DNA of 64,000 nucleotides from Paenibacillus alkaliterrae (GCF_021532375.1 NZ_JAKGAP010000009.1:32978-96977); one strand, 5' to 3'. Counted from the first letter of the stretch, positions 33,914 through 43,433 are shown. Made by a program: numbers and translations. The notes: generated by a model not told the origin, from the sequence alone.

Positions 33914-34464
33914 CGGGCGTTAACAGTACCCAGCGTAGCCATGCCAAGCGGAGTAGAGGAGCTTACTACACCTCCATTGAATGGATATTCATAAGCGATC
34001 GGCTCATCGAATGTCACGTAATCGAGGTTGAGCATCAGCAGTAAGTAACGCATTCCCGTCGTCGGATCACTAATAATAATATGGTCGCGTCCTGCAGCCT
34101 CAACGATACCTTTGAAAATTTTAGCATTCCATTCGCGATTGTTTTCATATGTCATGTAGAAAGTAGCCATTTTGCCGCGGTTTAAGCGTAAAATGTTTTC
34201 AACATACGATTCCTCGACTCCGGGAACGGTAACGATATTGCCGCCCGCAGGGGTTACGAAGGAACCGCTAGGTACATTTTGGGGCATTGGCATAGTCTGA
34301 GCCTGCATTGGAAAAGCTTGGGCTTGCATTGTTGCAGGGAGAGCGGCGGGCTGCTGTCCGCCCGCCGGATAAGGATAGTTGCCGTGGCCAACGTAGCCGT
34401 AGCCTTGATAAGGACCTGCATGAACCGGACTTACCTGATTTTTGTAGCCATAACCGTTAGACAT
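33910..34464 (-). CDS. gerQ: Spore coat protein GerQ
   Basis: A 184-aa coat protein. The first 75 residues are low-complexity (Gly, Tyr, Pro, Gln, Met). The conserved GerQ domain fills the rest (SYVENILRLNRGKMATFYM, WNAKIFKGIVEAAGRDH, DPTTGMRYLLLMLNLDYVTFD). In B. subtilis GerQ is needed to place the lytic enzyme CwlJ in the coat and is cross-linked by transglutaminase through its Lys/Gln-rich N-terminus. The ATG at 34464 follows GCGAGGAGC. It lies 36 bp downstream of cwlJ in the same direction, so the two known partners share a transcript here. Confidence 0.93.
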   Translation of the reverse strand: MSNGYGYKNQVSPVHAGPYQGYGYVGHGNYPYPAGGQQPAALPATMQAQAFPMQAQTMPMPQNVPSGSFVTPAGGNIVTVPGVEESYVENILRLNRGKMATFYMTYENNREWNAKIFKGIVEAAGRDHIIISDPTTGMRYLLLMLNLDYVTFDEPIAYEYPFNGGVVSSSTPLGMATLGTVNAR

Positions 34465-34500
34465 ATTGTTGCTCCTCGCTTTCACACTTAAGAAATAGGA

Positions 34501-34923
34501 TTAATAAACAGACGGACAGTCCTCACGCGTTGGAATGAAGAAGCAATGCTTCTTGTATCGTCCGCTATTCACCTGGTCGTACCAGGTGTTCGGACAGTTT
34601 CCTGTCGGGCGGAAGAACCACAGTGCGTTAGAGGCTGGATGCTGACGCTCTCCGTTTATGATTCTTTTGGCCAATCGGATTTCGCTTTCGCGCGCGGCTT
34701 GATAGAAATACCCCTTCACGGTGGCTTCAAAGCCGCCTGGCTTCTGATAAACCATTTGCTCGATGGAGCGGATGTTTCTGAAATCGATGCAATTGCCGCG
34801 GACGCGGTTTACGCCGACATTGCCGACCATCAGCATGCCAAGCTCGCCTTCGCCTTCCGCTTCCGCGCGCATGAGGCGGGCAAGCAGCTTTGTCTGTTCT
34901 GAATTTGTTTTGATGACTGCCAT
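34501..34923 (-). CDS. cwlJ: Spore cortex-lytic enzyme CwlJ
   Basis: A 140-aa member of the SleB/CwlJ hydrolase family. The catalytic Glu is in LMRAEAEGEGELGMLMVGNV, and NRVRGNC and CPNTWYDQVNSGRYKKHCFF are conserved. It cuts modified muramic-delta-lactam peptidoglycan of the spore cortex during germination and is triggered by Ca-dipicolinate in B. subtilis. There is no signal peptide, as expected for a coat-located enzyme made in the mother cell. gerQ follows directly and is required for its location. Confidence 0.93.
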   Translation of the reverse strand: MAVIKTNSEQTKLLARLMRAEAEGEGELGMLMVGNVGVNRVRGNCIDFRNIRSIEQMVYQKPGGFEATVKGYFYQAARESEIRLAKRIINGERQHPASNALWFFRPTGNCPNTWYDQVNSGRYKKHCFFIPTREDCPSVY

Positions 34924-35186
34924 AAGCTTAAGCGTTCACTCCCTTCGGATCATAATGAAATGGTTCATTTCGCGGATTGTTATAGGCATCAAACTACATT
35001 GTTATTGTATTGAACGCCCAGCCAAATGGTTACTAAAATGATTTGTCACAATTTGCGTGGCAAAATGATGAACAAACCCTGCGAACATTGTCATCGTATT
35101 CTTTTTTCGGTATGATTAGTAACGATTCATCAATGAAAGATAGACGCCGGGGGGCGTCTTGTCGCATAACTCGGGAGGCTCGCTTC

Positions 35187-36044
35187 GTGCTGAAAGACTT
35201 GATCGCATTGACAAAACCGCGGCTGCTTCGACTCAATGTGTTTGCTGCGTTAGGTGGTTTTTTGGTTGCTTCCAAATGGGACGTTAACGTTCTCATGCTT
35301 ATATGGACGCTTATTGGCTCAACGTTGACGATAGCGTCAGCCACCGTGATTAATAACTACTGGGATAGGGAACTCGATCAGAAGATGGAGCGCACGAAGG
35401 ATCGCGCTTTGCCTACCGGCCGCATGCAGCCTGGAACGGTATTGGTTTACGGTATAATTTTAGGTATTGTTGGCCTTACGGTCTTGTTCGCTCTTGTTGA
35501 CCCGCTGACGGGGTGGCTCGGACTGCTCGGATGGTTCGTATACATCGTCATCTACACGATTTGGCTGAAGAGAACGTCCACCTGGAGCACGTCGGTCGGC
35601 GGAATTTCTGGAGCAATGCCGCCGGTTATCGGCTATTGTGCAGTCACGCAGGAGATCGATGCAGGGGCCTGGATTTTGTTTGCGCTCATGTTTTTGTGGC
35701 AGCCGGCACATTTCTGGTCGCTTGCGATTCGAAGAGTAGAAGAGTATCGGGAAGCCGGCTTTCCCTTGCTTCCGGTTGTGAAGGGAATTAAACGGACGAA
35801 GCTGCAAATGATTCCTTATGTGGTGCTGCTGATCCCAACGGGAATTCTGTTTTATGCGTATGGTTACGTGGGCATTTATTTCATGATTATCTCGGTCGTT
35901 GGCGGGCTTGTCTGGCTTGTCCATACGCTTCGCGGCACAGGAGCTCCGGATACAGAGAAATGGGCGAAAACAAACTTTCTCATCTCGGTTAATTATTTGA
36001 TGATTGTGTTTCTCGTTATGATTCTAGACACGACGGGATCGTAA
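35187..36044 (+). CDS. ctaB: Protoheme IX farnesyltransferase (heme O synthase)
   Basis: A 285-aa membrane protein of the UbiA prenyltransferase family with about nine membrane segments. The first Asp-rich site is NNYWDRELDQKMERTKDR. The second conserved region includes HFWSLAIRRVEEYREAGFPLLP split over two helices. It converts heme B and farnesyl-PP to heme O for aa3/caa3-type cytochrome oxidase. The GTG at 35187 is chosen because CGGGAGG lies 8 bp upstream; the long upstream frame has no such site. A Sco gene follows, and ctaA is far away at 52.8 kb. Confidence 0.93.
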   Translation: MLKDLIALTKPRLLRLNVFAALGGFLVASKWDVNVLMLIWTLIGSTLTIASATVINNYWDRELDQKMERTKDRALPTGRMQPGTVLVYGIILGIVGLTVLFALVDPLTGWLGLLGWFVYIVIYTIWLKRTSTWSTSVGGISGAMPPVIGYCAVTQEIDAGAWILFALMFLWQPAHFWSLAIRRVEEYREAGFPLLPVVKGIKRTKLQMIPYVVLLIPTGILFYAYGYVGIYFMIISVVGGLVWLVHTLRGTGAPDTEKWAKTNFLISVNYLMIVFLVMILDTTGS

Positions 36045-36068
36045 TCGAATGCTTAAGGAGTGAAAGAC

Positions 36069-36674
36069 GTGGCATTTGTTAAGAAACATAGCTTTAAGAT
36101 TGCTGTGCTTGCGCTTTGCGCGGCAATGGGCATTTATTTATTTTTGACGTACGTAGCCGAGCCGAAGCAGCCTCTTGAAGTTATAAAGGCTGCGCCGGCT
36201 TTCGATATGAACGACATTGACGGAAATCCGGTATCGCTTGAATCGACGAATGGCAAAGCAAGAATCGTCTATTTTTATTTTGCCAATTGTCCCGACGTAT
36301 GCCCTCCTACGACATTTCTGCTCTCGGAGGTACAGGATAAGCTGAAGAAAGAGAAGAAGCTCGGAAACGAGGCGGAGTTGATTTCAATTACATTCGATCC
36401 GGAGCGGGATACACCAGAAGTCATCCGCGACTTTGCCGACCGGCTTGATGCCGATTTCGAAGGCTGGCGTTTCCTGCGCGGGGATGAAGCGGCGACCTTG
36501 CAGCTGGCGCGGGATTTCGGCGCAGCTGTCATTAAGGAAGCCGACAACTCCTATACGCATACGAATGTCATTACGCTTGTCGACCAGGAAGGCCAAATTC
36601 GGAAATGGATCAATGGCAGCGACGAGGACTTAACGGCTGACCAAATCGTAGATGAATTAAACAAGCTGCTTTAA
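36069..36674 (+). CDS. Sco1/SenC-family copper chaperone for cytochrome oxidase
   Basis: A 201-aa protein with one N-terminal membrane anchor (about residues 9-28) and a thioredoxin-like outer domain. The copper ligands are the two Cys of NCPDVCPPT and the His in SYTHTNVITLV. It delivers or reduces copper for the CuA site of cytochrome oxidase. The GTG at 36069 is preferred because TAAGGAG lies 8 bp upstream. It sits directly after ctaB, which matches the role. Confidence 0.92.
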   Translation: MAFVKKHSFKIAVLALCAAMGIYLFLTYVAEPKQPLEVIKAAPAFDMNDIDGNPVSLESTNGKARIVYFYFANCPDVCPPTTFLLSEVQDKLKKEKKLGNEAELISITFDPERDTPEVIRDFADRLDADFEGWRFLRGDEAATLQLARDFGAAVIKEADNSYTHTNVITLVDQEGQIRKWINGSDEDLTADQIVDELNKLL

Positions 36675-36689
36675 AATACAAGCTCTCAT

Positions 36690-37067
36690 TTACGCTCGAA
36701 ATTCATCTTTGCTCCACATAGAAGCGGGGTTCTGCGCAGGATATAAGATATGCGCATCGAGTCCCGCTTTTTCCAATTGCCCGATCAAATATTCCTCGGG
36801 CGTATGCTCCACGCCGGAATAGTCTCTGCGGGTGTAAATATGCTCGGCATCGGGAAAAAGATCGCGCAGCAAGAAGCGTATTCTTTTTCCGGAGGAGTCG
36901 TTATCGGTAAATATGAATGCCTGGCTGTCTCCGACCTGCTTGCGCAGCTTCTCCAACTGCTCGGAGCCGGGAGTGCCGAAGGTGCAAAAGATAGGCACTT
37001 CTTCAGCAAGCACACGTTTTAGCCGAGCTTTATCGTTTTTTCCTTCCACGATAATAGCGATGTCCAT
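36690..37067 (-). CDS. TOPRIM-domain protein (RNase M5-like small)
   Basis: A 125-aa protein that is essentially a single TOPRIM domain: the catalytic Glu in IIVEGKNDK and the DxD in FTDNDSSGKRIR. TOPRIM domains bind Mg and cut or join phosphodiester bonds in DNA or RNA. Its size and motifs resemble RNase M5-type proteins, but it lacks a clear C-terminal extension, so ribosomal RNA maturation is only one option. The ATG at 37067 follows GAGGTGAT. It is convergent with the Sco gene, 16 bp away. Confidence 0.82.
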   Translation of the reverse strand: MDIAIIVEGKNDKARLKRVLAEEVPIFCTFGTPGSEQLEKLRKQVGDSQAFIFTDNDSSGKRIRFLLRDLFPDAEHIYTRRDYSGVEHTPEEYLIGQLEKAGLDAHILYPAQNPASMWSKDEFRA

Positions 37068-37157
37068 CAAAATCACCTCGGTATGCAGTGTGAGGGTAAG
37101 AGCAGCAGCAGCTCTAATGCTAGTTTACCACCGTTTGCCCTGTACACATACCCGGCT

Positions 37158-38321
37158 CTAAGAAAAATGGGTGCGGGAGGACAGCGAGCGGGAGATATGC
37201 ACCGGAAGCACGGTGACCGCAATCATGAGTGCGATAAACGCAATGTAATAAGGCGAAATATAATCGCGGACTTGGCCTGCGGCCATCGGACCGATGAAGG
37301 CGCCGATGGAAAAAGCGATCGATAATATGGAGAAGGTACGGCCATAGCGCGCTCCTCCGCTAAGCTCGATTAATAACGTCGACAGCGCCGGCAAAATGAT
37401 CCCTTTCGCCATCCCGACAAACAAGAGCATAACCGCAAACGGGGCCGTAATGCCGGAGGCGATAAGAAAATAAATAATAGCCAGCGCCAGCGAGCCCCAT
37501 AATGTTCGCTGAAAAGCGGACACGCGGTTCAAGAACAGCATGCTCAACGTAATGAGTGCGCCGATGCTGACAACGGAAAACAATAAACCGGTTGTAAGCA
37601 TCGCTTCCTGCGTCTTCGCAAGCAGCGGCAGCTCGAAGGACAGTATGCCTTGAGCGCAGCTGAGCGCAACCGGAAGGATGAAGACCAGCCATGGCATAGG
37701 TGCGGCGGGTTCAAGAGGAAGCTTCGCTTTCGCTTTGGCGGCTGGAGCCTCTGCCGATTCTTGTTCTGGGTTGGCGGCGATATCCTTAATAAAGAAGATG
37801 GCGCATACCGCCGTCGCGATTAGTATCCAGCCGAGCACGTTAAACGCCGTCGTGAAGCCGATTTTGGCAACCAGGTAAGCGCCGGCGGCGGGAGAGACGA
37901 CGGCTGCTAGCGTATGAACGAGACCGTTGCCGGCCATCAGCTTTCCTTGCTCAGTCCGGTCGCTTGTCATTCTGGCGAGCAGGGAGAGACAGGCGGGAGA
38001 GAGAAAAGCGAGCACGAAGCCGCTGATCGAGCGCAGCAGAAGGAGCTGCCAAGGATCTGTTACATGGGACTGGAATAGAAGCACAACTCCGGCTGCGAGG
38101 AGACTGAACACGATGAATAGTCTGCTGCCGTAGCGGTCGACGCCGAAGCCGGCAATCAGATTGCCGGGCAAATGGGTGATGGAATACATGCCCATCATGA
38201 GTCCAATGAAGGAAGGCGCTGCTCCGAGAGAAATAGCAAAGGGAGTCAAAATCGGGTATTGCGCGTGCAAATCGAAAAATGCGACAAACAAAAATAAATA
38301 AAGCCAAATTGCGGTTTTCAC
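37158..38321 (-). CDS. Major facilitator superfamily transporter
   Basis: A 387-aa transporter with 12 hydrophobic segments and MFS motifs (GFGVDRYGSRLFIVFSLL between TM2 and TM3, MTSDRTEQGKLMAGNG near TM4/5). The central loop is Ala/Lys-rich (ESAEAPAAKAKAKLP). The GTG at 38321 is chosen because AAGGAGG is 9 bp upstream. The pattern resembles drug or sugar efflux groups, but no substrate can be assigned. Confidence 0.87.
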   Translation of the reverse strand: MKTAIWLYLFLFVAFFDLHAQYPILTPFAISLGAAPSFIGLMMGMYSITHLPGNLIAGFGVDRYGSRLFIVFSLLAAGVVLLFQSHVTDPWQLLLLRSISGFVLAFLSPACLSLLARMTSDRTEQGKLMAGNGLVHTLAAVVSPAAGAYLVAKIGFTTAFNVLGWILIATAVCAIFFIKDIAANPEQESAEAPAAKAKAKLPLEPAAPMPWLVFILPVALSCAQGILSFELPLLAKTQEAMLTTGLLFSVVSIGALITLSMLFLNRVSAFQRTLWGSLALAIIYFLIASGITAPFAVMLLFVGMAKGIILPALSTLLIELSGGARYGRTFSILSIAFSIGAFIGPMAAGQVRDYISPYYIAFIALMIAVTVLPVHISRSLSSRTHFS

Positions 38322-38483
38322 GTGGCGGTTCCTCCTTGCCAATTATATCCTTATATACTTGTACGTTTACGTGGGACAGGATATGTCTGGATAAAAAGGA
38401 TGGATGCGTTTACGCCTTATATTCCGTAGGTTATAATGTTTTGTAATAGCGATTTGTACGAGGTATAATGGAGGGGATCAATA

Positions 38484-38933
38484 TTGGATTTTTTAGATTT
38501 TTCAACGTATGACTTGGAAACCTGGACCGCTTTTTTCAAAGAGCATTGGCTGGTCCTAATCATTGCTCTTATCGTGCTGCTTCTTATTGTGCGCATCGTG
38601 AAGACCGTCGTGAAATGGGCCATCGTCGCGGCTATCGTGCTGGGCATCGTCTTGTACAGCGGCTATAGCATGGACGACCTGAAGGAAATGGGCTCGAAGG
38701 TTGCTGATACAGTGAAGCAGGAGGCCGTGAATGCGATGGTAGGCGAGGCGAAGGACGCTACGTTCGTTAATAACGGAGACGGTACCTTTACCGTCAAAAC
38801 CACTAACGTAGAGCTTACCGGAGAACCGGGCGTGAATGAGGTAGCGGTTTCTTTCCGGGGGGCTCCGCTCGGCAAGTGGGAGCTCGACAGCACGATTCAA
38901 GCCCTAATCGACCAAGCGAAGCAGAACGGGTAA
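38484..38933 (+). CDS. Hypothetical membrane protein, 149 aa
   Basis: The TTG start at 38484 follows GGAGGGG. Residues about 22-60 form one long or two close membrane segments (LVLIIALIVLLLIVRIV, WAIVAAIVLGIVLY). The outer C-terminal half (75-149) is a small domain with beta strands (GDGTFTVKTTNVELTG). It ends 5 bp before the transglutaminase gene, which lacks its own good ribosome site, so the two are likely coupled. The family is not recognised; an envelope role is inferred from its partner. Confidence 0.7.
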   Translation: MDFLDFSTYDLETWTAFFKEHWLVLIIALIVLLLIVRIVKTVVKWAIVAAIVLGIVLYSGYSMDDLKEMGSKVADTVKQEAVNAMVGEAKDATFVNNGDGTFTVKTTNVELTGEPGVNEVAVSFRGAPLGKWELDSTIQALIDQAKQNG

Positions 38934-38938
38934 CGGTT

Positions 38939-40096
38939 ATGGATAATTGGGTTCAATTATTCAGAGAGCCGGAGCCTGTCGCGATAATCGTACTTCTGCT
39001 ATTGCTGGGCTCGCTTGTGCAAGGGATTAGAAGAGGCGCATCGGGTTCCGCGAGGCGCCTTTTCTTTTTTGTATGGGAGGCTGCTGTCATTGTCGTATGC
39101 CTGATCGTTGCCGGACGGCTGGCAAGCGCGCTTTCTCCCGTCGTTGCGGAGTGGCTGAACGGTCAGGTTCATATTCCAAGCCGTGAGCTTAACGTCTTCG
39201 AGCAGGCATGGTTCACGCTTCTGACAAGCCTGCGGGATTTCGCTCTGCTTCGTTATGGGGTGCTGTTCCTGCTTGGATATTTACTGCTGCGAGCGCTTGG
39301 CGCCTTTGTTGAGCCTCTGCTGGAGCGGGCGGTGGAAGGCATACTGCGAAGCGTCAAAGAAGAGCCTATCCGCGGCTTGCCGGCGAAGAGAAGCGCAAGC
39401 CGCGTCGCAGGCGCTTTGATTGGTACGGCTCATGGAGCAGGGCGTTCCTTCGTCTTCGTCGCCTTGCTGTTCGTATATGTATCGCTTATGCCGAGCGGCT
39501 GGTACGCGGACAAAATATCTAATTCCCCGTTATATACGGAGACCGCTTCATGGCTGGCTCCCGTAGCCGGAGATGTGCTGGAAGGGCAAGGTCCGGTATT
39601 AGCCGAGGCGGTTCAGGCGCAGTTTCAACAAATTTTGCAGCGAAAATATGAAATTATTGATTATGCCATTCCTGCCGAAATCGAGCAGGCCGCTCTTTAT
39701 GTGACGCAGGACGCGCTTACTAAGGAAGATAAAGCGCGCAAGCTTTATGATTGGTTAGGCAGTCGGATCGCTTATGACTGGGACAAAGCGGACAATTATG
39801 TGCAGCAGGGCATATGGAAGGAACAGACGCCGACTGAGACATTTGATACGCGTAAGGGCGTATGTATAGATATAGCCCGTTTGTATGCGATGATGGCAAG
39901 ATCCGCCGGTCTGGAGGTCAGAGTCGTTACGGGGATGGGCGCTGACGGCCGCGGAGGCTACGGTCCGCATGCTTGGAATGAGGTGCAGATCGGCGATGGT
40001 GACGCAGGATGGATTCCGCTGGATGCCACCTGGGCTTCCTCGGGTGACTGGTTTAACCCGCCGCGGTTTGAAGAGACTCATATCCGCGAGGCGTAA
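38939..40096 (+). CDS. Membrane-anchored transglutaminase-like protein
   Basis: A 385-aa protein. Three or four membrane segments lie in the first 200 residues. A transglutaminase-like papain-fold domain follows (about residues 260-380): the catalytic Cys is in DTRKGVCIDIARLYAMMAR, the His in GYGPHAWNEVQ and the Asp in WIPLDATW. It may act as a protease or cross-linker outside the membrane. The ATG at 38939 is chosen because the upstream frame overlaps the preceding gene. It comes just before a class B penicillin-binding protein. Confidence 0.87.
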   Translation: MDNWVQLFREPEPVAIIVLLLLLGSLVQGIRRGASGSARRLFFFVWEAAVIVVCLIVAGRLASALSPVVAEWLNGQVHIPSRELNVFEQAWFTLLTSLRDFALLRYGVLFLLGYLLLRALGAFVEPLLERAVEGILRSVKEEPIRGLPAKRSASRVAGALIGTAHGAGRSFVFVALLFVYVSLMPSGWYADKISNSPLYTETASWLAPVAGDVLEGQGPVLAEAVQAQFQQILQRKYEIIDYAIPAEIEQAALYVTQDALTKEDKARKLYDWLGSRIAYDWDKADNYVQQGIWKEQTPTETFDTRKGVCIDIARLYAMMARSAGLEVRVVTGMGADGRGGYGPHAWNEVQIGDGDAGWIPLDATWASSGDWFNPPRFEETHIREA

Positions 40097-40141
40097 TTTC
40101 ATTTGGCAGACGGCAGTTTTACGAAATTGGGGTGATCATTC

Positions 40142-42214
40142 ATGCTGGACGATCCGCAAAAGCGGGAAATTATAAATCGGCGTCATTTTTCGTTTCGATT
40201 GAATTTATTTTTCTTTGTGACGTTCGCATTGTTTAGCGTATTGATCGTACGGCTCGCTATTTTGCAGTTTGTGGAAGGGCCGACGCTTAGCGCGGAGGGT
40301 ATTGGCAAAAGCACGAGGAGCGTCAAATTACCGCCGATAAGAGGCAATATTTACGATTCTACAGGGTATCCAATCGCATACTCTACATCGACGCAATCGT
40401 TATATTACAGTATTCAGCCGGAGCTGGGGCTGGAGGAAGCGAAGGAAAACGCCAGGAAGCTGGCGGTGGAGCTGGAAAAGATATTTACGAAAAGAGGAGA
40501 TCCCGCCAAGGCGATGACCGTTGACGATATTATTCGTCAAATGGATTTGGATTTCCGGAGAAATACGATCTCCACGCCGCGCCGCATCAAATCCGGATTG
40601 ACGAATGAAGAAGTCGCCTATTTCATGGAAAATCGGACGGACTACAAGGGCGTTGATATTATGGAGGAGAGCGTGCGGAATTATGACCAGGATTCCATAG
40701 CTGTTCAATTGGTCGGTTATTTGAAGAAATACAAAGGCGTTCGCGAGGATGTGGAGTTTTATAAGGAAAAAAGCATGGAAGAGGATGCACAGCTGCAATA
40801 TCTGGAGGAAGAGGATGTCGGCCTGGACGGTCTTGAGCGGATGTATCAGGATGTGCTTCGCGGCAAGAACGGTTTGAAGACGTATCCGGTCAATAATGCG
40901 GAGCGTATTATCGGTCCGATGCAAATCACGAACCCGGAGAAGGGGTCGGACCTGTTTCTTACGATTAATAAAAACGTGCAATTGAAAACAGAAACGGCCA
41001 TTATGGATCATTTAAAAAAAATAACGACCTCCAGCAATAGATACGAGAGGGCCGAATATGCGAAAACCGGCTTCGCGGTCGCAATGGAGGTCGATACGGG
41101 CAAGGTCGTCGCCATGGCCAGCATGCCGGATTACGATCCGAACATTTGGGCGGGCGGTCGAATCAGCCCGGAGGATTACGAGAATTTCCAGAACGTGCTT
41201 GCGAACGGAACGATCAGCACGGTATACGGCAAATATGAAACGAAGGAGGAGCGCGATAAGCATCCTTCCTCGATCGTGCCGCCGGGGTCGACGCTGAAGC
41301 CGTTGACGGTGCTTATCGGCTTGAATGAAGGGTTATTTACTACGACGACAAGGTATCTGGATACGGGCGTATTTTCGTTCGGTAAAAAAGGGTACGAGCG
41401 GTATATTCGAAACTCGCAAAATCACATTTATGGAAGCATCGACGGCGCGGGGGCAATCCGTGATTCATCTAACCCCTTTATGGCCGCAATGATCGGTAAT
41501 AAGCTATATATGCGCGGCAGCGTGAACGGCAAAAGCAGCGTTGAGATTTGGGATGGCTACATGGAGCAATTCGGTCTCGGCGTGTTGACGGGAAGCGGAT
41601 TGCCCGGAGAATCCATGGGAATAAAGGAATATTTTACGGAGGCTGAACGGGGCAGTGCGCAGTCCGCGCTTATATTTGCTTCATTCGGTCAGCAGGGACG
41701 TTACACGACCCTGCAGCTGGCGCAATATGCGGCGATGCTCGCGAACCGGGGCAAACGGATGAAGCCGCAGTTCGTGAACGAAATCAAGGATTCCGACGGC
41801 AATTTGATTCGAGGCTACACGCCGGAAATTTTGAATACGGTAGAAATGCCTGCCCAATATTGGGAAGAGATTGAAGCCGGGATGTCCGAGGTTAAGTCGC
41901 AGGGCTTTGAAGACTTCGAGTACAGCTACCGTCGCAAGACGGGTACCTCCGAGCAGGATGTTGCCTCCCGCCGCGCGGATAATGCGGTGTTTATCGCATA
42001 CGCGCCTGCAGAGAACCCGAAGCTTGCGGTAGCGGTCGTCGTGCCTGACGGCGGCTTCGGCGGCTACGGCGCGTCTCCGATCGCACGGATGATTTTCGAT
42101 GCTTACGATGAAGAGATCGGACTGACGGGCGTGCCAAAGAAGAAAGCGATTAAAGAGGCTTCGACGGCTGATGCCGCAGACGCTGCGGGCACAGCTTCCG
42201 GTGCCGGTGAGTAA
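40142..42214 (+). CDS. Class B penicillin-binding protein (transpeptidase)
   Basis: A 690-aa PBP2-type peptidoglycan transpeptidase. One membrane anchor (about residues 22-44) is followed by a dimerisation domain (LPPIRGNIYDSTGYPIAYS) and a transpeptidase domain. The active site is S383-T-L-K386 (PPGSTLKPL), S442-S-N444 (SSNP) and the KTG at 599-601 (RRKTGTSE). It would cross-link cell wall peptides and be inhibited by beta-lactams. The tail after residue 670 is Ala-rich and probably disordered. The transglutaminase-like gene is 45 bp upstream. Confidence 0.93.
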   Translation: MLDDPQKREIINRRHFSFRLNLFFFVTFALFSVLIVRLAILQFVEGPTLSAEGIGKSTRSVKLPPIRGNIYDSTGYPIAYSTSTQSLYYSIQPELGLEEAKENARKLAVELEKIFTKRGDPAKAMTVDDIIRQMDLDFRRNTISTPRRIKSGLTNEEVAYFMENRTDYKGVDIMEESVRNYDQDSIAVQLVGYLKKYKGVREDVEFYKEKSMEEDAQLQYLEEEDVGLDGLERMYQDVLRGKNGLKTYPVNNAERIIGPMQITNPEKGSDLFLTINKNVQLKTETAIMDHLKKITTSSNRYERAEYAKTGFAVAMEVDTGKVVAMASMPDYDPNIWAGGRISPEDYENFQNVLANGTISTVYGKYETKEERDKHPSSIVPPGSTLKPLTVLIGLNEGLFTTTTRYLDTGVFSFGKKGYERYIRNSQNHIYGSIDGAGAIRDSSNPFMAAMIGNKLYMRGSVNGKSSVEIWDGYMEQFGLGVLTGSGLPGESMGIKEYFTEAERGSAQSALIFASFGQQGRYTTLQLAQYAAMLANRGKRMKPQFVNEIKDSDGNLIRGYTPEILNTVEMPAQYWEEIEAGMSEVKSQGFEDFEYSYRRKTGTSEQDVASRRADNAVFIAYAPAENPKLAVAVVVPDGGFGGYGASPIARMIFDAYDEEIGLTGVPKKKAIKEASTADAADAAGTASGAGE

Positions 42215-42227
42215 AAGTAAATACGAT

Positions 42228-42277
42228 AAGAACAAGCGGTGAAGCAGGATGTCTGCCTCGCCGCTTGTTCTTTTTTG
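42228..42277 (+). terminator. Terminator after the PBP gene
   Basis: AAGAACAAGCGG pairs with CCGCTTGTTCTT, followed by TTTTTT. Confidence 0.9.
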
Positions 42278-42318
42278 TCAAAATAATTCCGTTGGGGAGC
42301 CGTTTTATAAAAAAAATG

Positions 42319-42348
42319 TTGCACAAGAGAAACATTTTTGTGTATTAT
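42319..42348 (+). promoter_or_regulatory. Promoter of the Mn/Zn transporter operon
   Basis: TTGCAC (42319-42324), an 18-bp spacer and TATTAT (42343-42348). Confidence 0.5.
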
Positions 42349-42374
42349 TAAAAAAAGGGCTTTAGGTAAAATAA

Positions 42375-42409
42375 GATTCATGAGGCGAAATATGATTCAT
42401 AAGGGCAAA
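42375..42409 (+). promoter_or_regulatory. Direct-repeat operator candidate (MntR-like)
   Basis: GATTCATGAGGCGAAA (42375-42390) and GATTCATAAGGGCAAA (42394-42409) match at 13 of 16 positions with a 19-bp step, and TTTAGGTAAAAT precedes them. The position between the promoter and the first gene of a Mn/Zn uptake operon suggests a DtxR/MntR-type repressor site. Confidence 0.5.
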
Positions 42410-42454
42410 CCGAAAGGCATATAAACAATAAATTGGATGTGGGAGGAATTAACG

Positions 42455-43408
42455 ATGCGTAAAACACAAAAAACGAATTCGGCACTGCGTCGATTCATCA
42501 TGACTATAATATTTCTGACAGTAACGGTATTGGCGACATCAGCCTGCGGGCAGCAATCCACGGGAGAGGGGAAGCTGAAGGTTACGGCTACAATTGGAAT
42601 GATCGCGGATGTTGTTCAGGAAATCGGCGGAGAGCATGTAGAGGTGAGCGGATTGATGGGCGCCGGTATCGACCCCCATTTGTACAAAGCGTCTCAGGGC
42701 GATGTGAAGAAGCTGGATGACGCGGATGTCATTTTCTATAACGGGCTTCATCTCGAAGGTAAAATGGTAGAGATTTTCGAAAATCTCGAGAACCGCAAGC
42801 CAACGGTTGCGGTCTCCTCTTACTTGACAGAAGAGCAGCTGCATTCCGATCCGGCAGCGGGGGAAGGCATGCATGATCCGCATATTTGGTTCAATGTCAA
42901 GCTATGGATTTCAGCTGCAGAGGTCATACGCGATTCGCTGGCGGAGAAGGATTCCGCGAATGCCGATTACTACAAGGAGCAGGCAGCTGCATATATCGAA
43001 GAGCTTGAGGAGCTCGATGCTTACGTACGGGAACAGATAGCGCTTATACCGGAAGCCAACCGCATTCTAGTGACAGCGCATGACGCATTCGGTTACTTTG
43101 GCTCAGCATATGGGTTAACGGTCACAGGTTTGCAAGGCATAAATACGATGTCTGAAACTGGCGCTAAGGATGTCAGCACGCTCCGCGATTATTTGGTGGA
43201 AAACAAAATCAAAGCGGTGTTCATTGAATCCAGCGTTCCAAAAAAATCAATCGAGTCGGTGATCGAGGGTGCGGGTCAATTGGGCCACGAGGTAACGATT
43301 GGCGGCGAGCTGTTCTCCGACGCGATGGGCGATGCAGGAACGGTAGAAGGAACTTATATCGGCATGGTGCGGCACAACGTGGACACGATTGTAGCAGCCT
43401 TGAAATAA
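42455..43408 (+). CDS. Mn/Zn ABC transporter, substrate-binding lipoprotein (TroA/MntA type)
   Basis: A 317-aa cluster A-I metal-binding protein. The lipobox is near ATSACGQQ, so it is attached to the outer face of the membrane. Metal ligands are the His in [12 protein letters not shown], the His in HDPHIWFN, the His in [12 protein letters not shown] and the Glu in [10 protein letters not shown]. The third ligand is His, as in TroA, and the His-rich loop of ZnuA is absent. The ATG at 42455 follows GGGAGG. It is the first gene of a four-gene operon with one ATPase and two permeases, like B. subtilis mntABCD. Confidence 0.92.
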   Translation: MRKTQKTNSALRRFIMTIIFLTVTVLATSACGQQSTGEGKLKVTATIGMIADVVQEIGGEHVEVSGLMGAGIDPHLYKASQGDVKKLDDADVIFYNGLHLEGKMVEIFENLENRKPTVAVSSYLTEEQLHSDPAAGEGMHDPHIWFNVKLWISAAEVIRDSLAEKDSANADYYKEQAAAYIEELEELDAYVREQIALIPEANRILVTAHDAFGYFGSAYGLTVTGLQGINTMSETGAKDVSTLRDYLVENKIKAVFIESSVPKKSIESVIEGAGQLGHEVTIGGELFSDAMGDAGTVEGTYIGMVRHNVDTIVAALK

Positions 43409-43433
43409 GAGAGCGGTAACGCAGGGAAAGCGA

